Shown in pieces: positions 7,382-12,706 of a stretch of 12,706 nucleotides of DNA. The notes under the pieces were generated by a model. That model did no database searches and had not been told where the DNA came from. It saw only the letters and a list, made by a program, of their open reading frames with translations. The position numbers were made by a program, and so were the translations under genes. The stretch covers positions 1 through 12,706 of the forward strand of contig JASHYD010001156.1 in assembly GCA_030043175.1 (NCBI GenBank), read 5' to 3'. The first letter of the stretch is position 1, and each line of letters opens with the position of its first letter. The stretch is from Xanthobacteraceae bacterium. Lineage in GTDB: Bacteria; Pseudomonadota; Alphaproteobacteria; Rhizobiales; Xanthobacteraceae.

Positions 7382-7892
7382 CACCGGCCTGCTGGCGCGC
7401 CCGGCGTTCCTGAGCCGCGCGCTTGAGCTCAGCGAGCCCTAAGCGACCGCTACCGGTGGACGGCGTCTTTTCGCCAGGTGGCGACATGACCACGACCTTG
7501 TTATTCAGCATGGCCGGGGGCGTGGCGACCTTCCTGACAGCCTTCTTGCCGGCTTCGGTGCTGGCTGCCGCGGCATCAGCTAGCAGGCGGGCCTTGATGC
7601 GACCGACCAGCCTCTCAGCGCGGCAACGCTGCTCCCTTGACACCTCGCCCGCGACATTACCTTCAAGGTCGACACGGGCGCCGCCAGCCGCGAGACATTT
7701 CTGGTACATCAAGCGATCGACGTATCGCTTCAATGCGGCATTGACGTCCAGCGCGCCGAGCACACCGCGCTCTACCAAGTCGTTGCCAATGCCTACCTTC
7801 AAGGGACGGTGCGCCTGCCATGGTTCGGCCGAGAAGGCGGCCGGAAACAATGCGGCCAGTGCTGCAATGTTGGCGTCTGATTTCGTGGTCAT
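7374..7892 (-). CDS. ProQ/FinO-family RNA-binding protein
   Basis: A 172-residue protein whose residues about 10-105 form a ProQ/FinO (FinO-like) domain: LFPAAFSAEPWQAHRPLKVG (15-34), IGNDLVERG (35-43), ALKRYVDRLMYQKCLAAGGA (53-72) and ARVDLEGNVAGEVSREQ (72-88). The family's hallmarks, 'FPxxF', 'RPLKxGI' and 'RxDLxG', are all present. A linker rich in Ala, Lys and Pro leads to a basic C-terminal helix (GLAELKRAAQERRARQQ, 152-168). Family members bind structured small RNAs and 3' ends of messages; FinO controls plasmid conjugation and ProQ is a global chaperone. In rhizobia short relatives are common on islands and plasmids. I chose the ATG at 7890-7892 because the domain follows directly and GGGG precedes it; an ATG at 7950-7952 would add 20 residues but has no ribosome binding site. 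Confidence 0.85.
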   Translation of the reverse strand: MTTKSDANIAALAALFPAAFSAEPWQAHRPLKVGIGNDLVERGVLGALDVNAALKRYVDRLMYQKCLAAGGARVDLEGNVAGEVSREQRCRAERLVGRIKARLLADAAAASTEAGKKAVRKVATPPAMLNNKVVVMSPPGEKTPSTGSGRLGLAELKRAAQERRARQQAGGG

Positions 7893-7932
7893 TTCATGCC
7901 CCGTCTTGGTTTCGTCCAGCAATTGCCGATGA

Positions 7933-8043
7933 TCATTTGCGTCGCTCGGCACGGTATTTTTCGATCACATCCAAAATATTGTCGGCTGTTGACGCTGCGT
8001 ACTGGCGTCCGTGGCACCGCCGAGCTTGGTCGTCGCCACTCTG
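7933..8043 (-). pseudogene. Possible C-terminal remnant of the gene once upstream of ProQ/FinO
   Basis: One frame reads DIRVATTKLGG and another, a shift later, reads RQYAASTADNILDVIEKYRA up to TGA 7933-7935. A join would give a C-terminus of the kind seen in ParA/MinD-type partition ATPases (TKLGxRxxYAxS...), genes that often sit near FinO-like genes on mobile DNA. The match is short, needs a frameshift, and lacks any Walker motif, so it is only a suggestion. Confidence 0.22.
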
Positions 8044-8791
8044 ATGTCCCCCGATGCGGGCCGGATGGCGCTCGGAGCGAGGGTGAGCTGGCGGAAAGGG
8101 GTCGGCGCTATCGATATCGCGAAGGCTCTCCTGGTCTGCCGGGCAGCACGTCGGATGGTCAAGCAATCAGAAGCTCTCATCTGACAACGATTGGGTTCGC
8201 TAAGGGTAGGGCCCAAGAAGCCATCGAATCACCGCCGTTGTTAACCTCACAGAAGCATGCAGGTTCCATATCCGGCCAAGAAAAAATTATATTGATATTT
8301 CGGATACTTAAGACTTGTTGTGCTGATTTTGGAACATGTCGCCCTCAACAATGACCTCTTGGACAACAGACCACGCTGGCTTGCGGGCGGGCTCGAAGCG
8401 AGGCTCGACGCCGCATCGAGGCATGCACCTCGGGCCCGGAGTTCGCGGCCTGGGGCAGTCGCGCAAAGCTGTCCTTTTAATACGATATGTCAAAACCAAA
8501 ACGCTGTGCCCAATTGCCAAGCTGTCAGCATTCGGGAACGCACGCTGGCGTTTGCTTCCTGTAGAAGGGCCGGGATGCCAGAGATCGGAATTCCGAGCAA
8601 GCTTTAAAATCGGCTGGGGCTGCGGAGTTCTCTAGCGGCATCGGCGCGTTGAATGGGCTCCGCGATCCGCCACCGCGCGGCGTGGGCTCGCGGCGAATGG
8701 CGCGACTGCTGGCGGACGACGGCCCCCGTGCGGTCTGCTGCGTCTTATGGGTATCGTGACACTGCGCTGGCGCGGATCTCAGATTCATCGA

Positions 8792-8818
8792 TTGCCGCGC
8801 AAGGTATGCGAGTATAGG
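8792..8818 (+). promoter_or_regulatory. Weak promoter-like pair upstream of hyuA
   Basis: TTGCCG (8792-8797) and TATAGG (8813-8818) resemble -35 and -10 boxes, about 50 bases before the hyuA start, but the 15-base spacer is short. No operator palindrome was seen nearby. Confidence 0.2.
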
Positions 8819-8852
8819 TACGATGCTGGCGACCGCGGGATGATCGCCGGAG

Positions 8853-8868
8853 AGGGTGGTGAGCCTTG
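8853..8868 (+). promoter_or_regulatory. Ribosome binding site and TTG start that define hyuA
   Basis: An in-frame TGA at 8860-8862 rules out any earlier start. The TTG at 8866-8868 is the first possible initiator and puts AIDIGGTFTDL at residues 5-15 as in the family. AGGG at 8853-8856, within a purine-rich run, lies 9 bases before it. Confidence 0.7.
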
Positions 8869-10893
8869 GTCTTACTGGCGATCGACATTGGCGGCACCTT
8901 CACGGATCTGATCGGGTTTGACGCGGCTACCGGCCGCTTCACTCAGGCCAAAAGCCTAACGACGCCAGATGATCTGGTGCTGGGCATCATCAATTGCATC
9001 AGAAAAAGCGGTCTTGATGCTTGCGCGATTGACGAACTCATTCACGGCTCCACGATTGCCATCAATACTCTGATCGAACGCAAGGGCGCCAGAACCGCCC
9101 TTCTTGTCACCCGCGGCACCCGCGATGTCTATATCATCGGCCGCGGCAATCGGCCCGAGGCCTACAATCTATTTTTCCACCGCCCCCGTCCGCTGGTGCA
9201 GCGACGCCTCACGCGGGAAATCGATGAGCGCATGTTGAGCAGCGGTGAGGTACACGAGCCGCTGCAGCCCGCGAGTGTCGCAACATCGTGCGCCTTGCTC
9301 GCGGCCGAAGCCATCGAGGCGGTGGCAGTGTGCTTTCTAAATTCCTACGCGAATCCCGTCCACGAATCCGCAGCCGGCGCAATGATCCGAGAGGCGCTCC
9401 CTGGCGCCTTTGTATCGCTTTCGCACGAAATCCTGCGTGAGTACCGCGAATTCGAACGAATCTCGACGACTGTCGTCAACGCCTATATTGGACCAAGGGT
9501 CGGCGGTTATGTGAGCAGTCTGAAATCGGGTCTGGGCAAGATCGGCTTTCGCGGTAATCTTTCCATTATGCGTTCGAACGGCGGCGTGATGGCGCCGGAC
9601 GTCGCAGCTGAGTGTCCGGCCGCGATGATGGAGTCCGGCCCGGTGGGCGGCATCATCGCCGCTGCACGAATCGGTCGTAAGCTCGACTGTCTTGATGTGA
9701 TCTCTTTTGACATGGGTGGCACGACCGCAAAGGCGAGCCTCATCCGGCGGGGGGAACCGACGATGTCGCCTGGTTATTACGTCGGCGGCTATGCGACCGG
9801 GCATCCGGTCATGCTGCCGATGGTCGAGGTGGTTGAAGTGGGTGCAGGCGGCGGGAGCATCGCCTCGCTCGACGCGGTGGGTGCCCTCAAGGTCGGGCCG
9901 CAGAGCGCTGGCGCCGATCCGGGGCCGATGTGCTACGGAGCCGGAGGGACACTGCCCACTGTCACTGACGCCAATGTGGTGCTCGGTCGCCTCGACCCCG
10001 TCAATTTTCTCGGCGGGGACATGCGGCTCGACGCCAAGGCGGCGTGCCATGGCATCAAGGAGCGCATCGCGGTCCCGCTGAACATAAGTGCCGTCGCGGC
10101 CGCTCACGCGGTCGTGGATATCGCAGTTGCGAAAATGTCGCTTGCGGTGCGCGAAGTGTCCGTGGTGAAGGGCCTTGATCCCCGTGATTTCGCGCTCGTT
10201 GCCTCCGGGGGTGCTGGTCCGCTCCATGTCAGCGCCATCGCCCGCGAACTCGACGTCCCCAAGGTGATCATTCCTCGATTCCCATCCCATTTCTCGGCGC
10301 TCGGCATGCTAGTTGCGGATGAGCGTCATGATCTCGTGCGCACCTGCTATTGCGATCTCGGCAACGCGGACTTCACTTGGCTGCTCGATATTCATGATGA
10401 GATGGCAGCGCAAGCCGAAACAGCCCTCCGTCATGGAGTGAGCGCAGGGCGGCGCGTGACCCTCGACATCCGCCATGTCGGCCAGGAATTCACATTGCCG
10501 GTACTGGTCGATCGTGAGCAGCTCCTCGCCGCGGACCGCGACAGCATACGGAGCGCCTTCGATGCGCTCTATGATCAACGCTATGCTCATCATTCGCCCG
10601 ATGAGCCCGTGGAGATCGTCAATATGAGGATGATGCTGATTGGCAGGCGGCCCAAGATCTCCTTCCCACCGTTGGGGGAGGAGCGTGCCGCCCGGCCGAC
10701 CGGCAACCGCGAGGTCTATTTCGGGCGCGACCCGGTAAGCTGCCCAATCTACCACCGCGACAAACTTGGCATCGGGAACAAAATAGACGGCCCTGCCCTG
10801 ATCCAGGAAACTGGGACGACGACGCTGCTTTTCCCCACCGATTGCTGCACCGTCATGCCGTCGGGCGAACTGGTGATCGCAATTGGAGGTTAG
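8866..10893 (+). CDS. hyuA: Hydantoinase/oxoprolinase family, A subunit
   Basis: A 675-residue cytoplasmic protein, full length for the family. It has the ASKHA-type ATP-binding elements: AIDIGGTFTDL (5-15), an HGSTIAINTLIERKGARTAL block, DMGGTTAKA (282-290), GAGGGS (326-331) and SGGAGPLH (447-454). Residues about 1-180 form the N-terminal hydantoinase/oxoprolinase domain, about 200-490 the central catalytic domain and the rest the C-terminal domain. Relatives include N-methylhydantoinase (HyuA), 5-oxoprolinase, caprolactamase and acetone/acetophenone carboxylase subunits, which use ATP to phosphorylate an amide or enol so that it can be opened or carboxylated. The substrate here is unknown. 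It is the first gene of an operon with hyuB three bases downstream. Start is TTG. Confidence 0.93.
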   Translation: MVLLAIDIGGTFTDLIGFDAATGRFTQAKSLTTPDDLVLGIINCIRKSGLDACAIDELIHGSTIAINTLIERKGARTALLVTRGTRDVYIIGRGNRPEAYNLFFHRPRPLVQRRLTREIDERMLSSGEVHEPLQPASVATSCALLAAEAIEAVAVCFLNSYANPVHESAAGAMIREALPGAFVSLSHEILREYREFERISTTVVNAYIGPRVGGYVSSLKSGLGKIGFRGNLSIMRSNGGVMAPDVAAECPAAMMESGPVGGIIAAARIGRKLDCLDVISFDMGGTTAKASLIRRGEPTMSPGYYVGGYATGHPVMLPMVEVVEVGAGGGSIASLDAVGALKVGPQSAGADPGPMCYGAGGTLPTVTDANVVLGRLDPVNFLGGDMRLDAKAACHGIKERIAVPLNISAVAAAHAVVDIAVAKMSLAVREVSVVKGLDPRDFALVASGGAGPLHVSAIARELDVPKVIIPRFPSHFSALGMLVADERHDLVRTCYCDLGNADFTWLLDIHDEMAAQAETALRHGVSAGRRVTLDIRHVGQEFTLPVLVDREQLLAADRDSIRSAFDALYDQRYAHHSPDEPVEIVNMRMMLIGRRPKISFPPLGEERAARPTGNREVYFGRDPVSCPIYHRDKLGIGNKIDGPALIQETGTTTLLFPTDCCTVMPSGELVIAIGG

Positions 10894-10896
10894 CCA

Positions 10897-12672
10897 ATGA
10901 TGACACCGCTACAGCCGGCACTCGACGTGGTAACGCTGGAGGTTCTTCGCAATGCGCTGCCTGCCATCGCCAACGAAATGGCGGCAGACCTCCAGCGCAC
11001 CTCCTACAATATGATGATCTATGAGGTTCGGGATTTCTGCACGGCGCTCATCGATAGGGACGGCCAGTTAATTGCGCAGAATGTCGGAGGTGTGTCGCAT
11101 TTCGTCGCCGATCTGGGGCTCATTGGCAGCGATGGGATGAAACGATACGGCCGGGATGGGTTTAAGCCAGGCGACGTGATCATCACCAATCATCAAGCGG
11201 TGGCTGGTCAACATCTCAACAACATCGTCGTCTATACGCCGTACTTCTTCCAAGGCGAATTGCTGCTGTTTGCCATGGTGCGGGCGCATTGGATTGACGT
11301 GGGTGGCATGAGCACTGGTTTTGGTGCCGGTCCGTCCATCGCTGATCCCTGGATGGAAGGGTTGCAGCTTGACCAGCTCAAGATCTACGAGGAAGGCAGG
11401 CTGAACGAAACACTCTATCGTGTGCTTAAGGACAATATCCGCTTCCCAGAATCCTCCCTCGGCGACTTTAAATCGCAAATGGCGGCATGCCGGCTCGCAT
11501 TGCGTCGGCTCGATGAACTCTTCAGCAGATACGGCAAGGAAACGATTCTCCCAGCGATTGAACAGATTTTCGAAGAGACCGAAATCAAATGCCGCAACGT
11601 GGTCTCTTCTCTCTCGGATGGCGTGTTCGAGGCGCATGCGGCAGTCGATGATGACGGCGTTCTCAAGGGTGAACCGGTCCCAATCCATGCTCGCGTTACC
11701 ATTGCGGGCAGCGACATGACCATCGATCTTTCCGGATGTTCTGGGGAACGGCGCGCTGCCATCAATTCGCGCACCCTGGCGGCAGCCCGCGTAGCCTATA
11801 AGGCGCTGACCGCACCACTCGAGCCGGTGAATGAAGGCTCCTTCCGAGCGCTTAAGGTCGTGATCCCGGAGGGAAATATCATGATGGCGCGGTTTCCAGC
11901 CCCGATGTCGCGCTGGAGCGCGATCATTCCCCTTGTCGTCGACACCATCGTGACTGCGCTCGCTGACGCGATGCCCGAGAGGGTGCCGGCCGGGCATCAT
12001 GGACTACTGGGCGGGGCCGTGGTTTTTTTTGGCCTTCATCCGAAGAATGGACGTCGGTTCGTCGTGCAAAGCCTCGAGGGTGGCGGCTGGGGCGGGCGGC
12101 CCGCTGAGGATGGCGAGTCGGCAACCGTGTCTGTCTGCCAGGGCGACGTCCGCAACTGCTCGATTGAGGGCATCGAATTGAAGTGTCCGGTCCTGGTTCA
12201 AAGCCGGGCGTTACGGCCCAACTCCGGCGGAGCTGGCAAGTACCGTGGAGGCCTGGGTCTCGACACGCGAGTGCTCAATCTCGTAGAGGGCAAGTGGAAC
12301 TTCGAGCAGGTACGGCGCGAGAATTGCCCGCCCTCCGGCTTGTGGGGCGGTAAGTCCGGTGCTGTCGGTGATTTTCTGCTGCGGCTGCCCGGGGAGAACG
12401 AATTCAAGTCCGTAGCTGGCAGCCATTACGCGGTGCCGTCCCAGGCGGAGGTTATCGTGCGCACCGGTGGGGGTGGTGGCTGGGGCGACCCTTTAACGAG
12501 GGATCCGGAACAGGTGCGCGTTGACGTCATCGACGAGGTGATTACGCGCCAAGCAGCACGGGAGTATTATGGCGTGGAGCTGTGGAACGATTTCTCCATC
12601 GACTGCGACGCGACCGAGAGGCTACGCGTCGCGATTAAAGGAATGGGGTCAACGACGCCGGTGCTGCCATGA
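10897..12672 (+). CDS. hyuB: Hydantoinase/oxoprolinase family, B subunit
   Basis: A 591-residue HyuB-type protein, complete. Typical blocks are VVTLEVLRNALPAIANEMAA (11-30), TALIDRDGQLIAQN (49-62), PGDVIITNHQAVAGQHLNNI (91-110), RAHWIDVGG (129-137), DDDGVLKGEPVPI at about 252-264 and a glycine-rich C-terminal region (RPNSGGAGKYRGGLG, TGGGGGWGDP). It partners the A subunit in an ATP-dependent cyclic-amidase or carboxylase complex. Candidate metal ligands by analogy with structurally known caprolactamase are D46, H106 and H131; the usual TNDPY segment is TNHQA here. GGAGGT at 10885-10890, inside the end of hyuA, is 6 bases before the ATG. The stop overlaps the next gene's ATG as ATGA. Confidence 0.93.
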   Translation: MMTPLQPALDVVTLEVLRNALPAIANEMAADLQRTSYNMMIYEVRDFCTALIDRDGQLIAQNVGGVSHFVADLGLIGSDGMKRYGRDGFKPGDVIITNHQAVAGQHLNNIVVYTPYFFQGELLLFAMVRAHWIDVGGMSTGFGAGPSIADPWMEGLQLDQLKIYEEGRLNETLYRVLKDNIRFPESSLGDFKSQMAACRLALRRLDELFSRYGKETILPAIEQIFEETEIKCRNVVSSLSDGVFEAHAAVDDDGVLKGEPVPIHARVTIAGSDMTIDLSGCSGERRAAINSRTLAAARVAYKALTAPLEPVNEGSFRALKVVIPEGNIMMARFPAPMSRWSAIIPLVVDTIVTALADAMPERVPAGHHGLLGGAVVFFGLHPKNGRRFVVQSLEGGGWGGRPAEDGESATVSVCQGDVRNCSIEGIELKCPVLVQSRALRPNSGGAGKYRGGLGLDTRVLNLVEGKWNFEQVRRENCPPSGLWGGKSGAVGDFLLRLPGENEFKSVAGSHYAVPSQAEVIVRTGGGGGWGDPLTRDPEQVRVDVIDEVITRQAAREYYGVELWNDFSIDCDATERLRVAIKGMGSTTPVLP

Positions 12673-12706
12673 CGAAGCGGAACGAGCGCTTAGAGCAAGC
12701 GCGGCG
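12669..12706 (+). CDS. Start of the next operon gene (cut by window end)
   Basis: The ATG at 12669-12671 overlaps the hyuB stop (ATGA), and the frame stays open to the end of the window, reading MTKRNERLEQARR. Twelve to thirteen residues are too few to assign a family. The overlap suggests translational coupling and a shared pathway with hyuAB, for example a small subunit, transporter or amidohydrolase. Confidence 0.5.
   Translation, partial: MTKRNERLEQAR

Larger units (their letters stand above)
7893..8865. other. Long gap between ProQ/FinO gene and hyuA
   Basis: No supported gene. A minus-strand frame ending at 7933 finishes with YAASTADNILDVIEKYRAER and then RK, 40 bases before the ProQ/FinO start; it looks like the end of a real upstream gene, but the N-terminal part is not recognisable. 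An AT-rich patch at about 8280-8312 contrasts with the surroundings. Upstream of hyuA no regulator gene was recognised. Confidence 0.45.

Noticed and set aside
7423..7932. 169-codon plus-strand frame
   Set aside because: Exact antisense shadow of the well-supported ProQ/FinO gene.
8308..8788. Minus- and plus-strand frames of 70-99 codons before hyuA, considered as a possible regulator
   Set aside because: No helix-turn-helix or other regulator motif could be recognised in any frame.
9337..10290. 317-codon minus-strand frame
   Set aside because: Shadow of hyuA; His/Arg-rich composition and no motif.

Overview
The window looks like chromosomal accessory DNA from a GC-rich alphaproteobacterium. 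Protein flavour (small Bradyrhizobium-type proteins, a rhizobial-style ProQ/FinO gene, several decayed fragments) points to Bradyrhizobium or a close relative, possibly a symbiosis or genomic island. This is inference from protein resemblance; no rRNA, nod box or other diagnostic marker was seen.

Layout, left to right. 1-411 holds no gene I can support. 412-1020 (+) is a six-helix TMEM175/DUF1211-type membrane protein. 1053-2221 is a decay zone with a small frameshifted minus-strand gene (1053-1296), a possible scrap at 1532-1654, and a truncated secreted protein start (1970-2221). 2254-3483 (+) is an intact secreted SGNH/GDSL hydrolase. 3484-4320 contains only a C-terminal phosphoesterase relic on the minus strand. 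4321-5235 (+) is an intact secreted protein of unknown function with a calcium-loop-like motif. 5606-6225 (-) is a SMI1/KNR4-type gene broken by a one-base frameshift in an A6 tract. 6369-6588 (+) is a degraded OstA/LptA-like start. 7374-7892 (-) is an intact ProQ/FinO RNA-chaperone gene overlapped by a 34-codon ORF (7277-7381). 7893-8865 is mostly empty. 8866-12672 (+) is a complete hydantoinase/oxoprolinase A and B pair, and a third gene begins at 12669 and runs off the window.

The functional core is the right-hand hyuAB-type operon: hyuA starts at a TTG just after an in-frame stop, hyuB has its ribosome binding site inside the end of hyuA, and the next gene overlaps hyuB by ATGA, so the three are probably co-translated. 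The A subunit is an ATP-binding ASKHA-fold protein and the B subunit carries the metal site; together they hydrolyse or carboxylate a cyclic amide or related substrate that the sequence does not identify. The left two thirds alternate intact single genes, each with its own ribosome binding site (exported hydrolase, exported unknown, membrane channel-like protein), with at least five broken genes. That pattern is typical of island DNA under weak selection. I found no convincing new multi-gene system; the ProQ/FinO gene with its overlapping mini-ORF and hairpin is the most open question.
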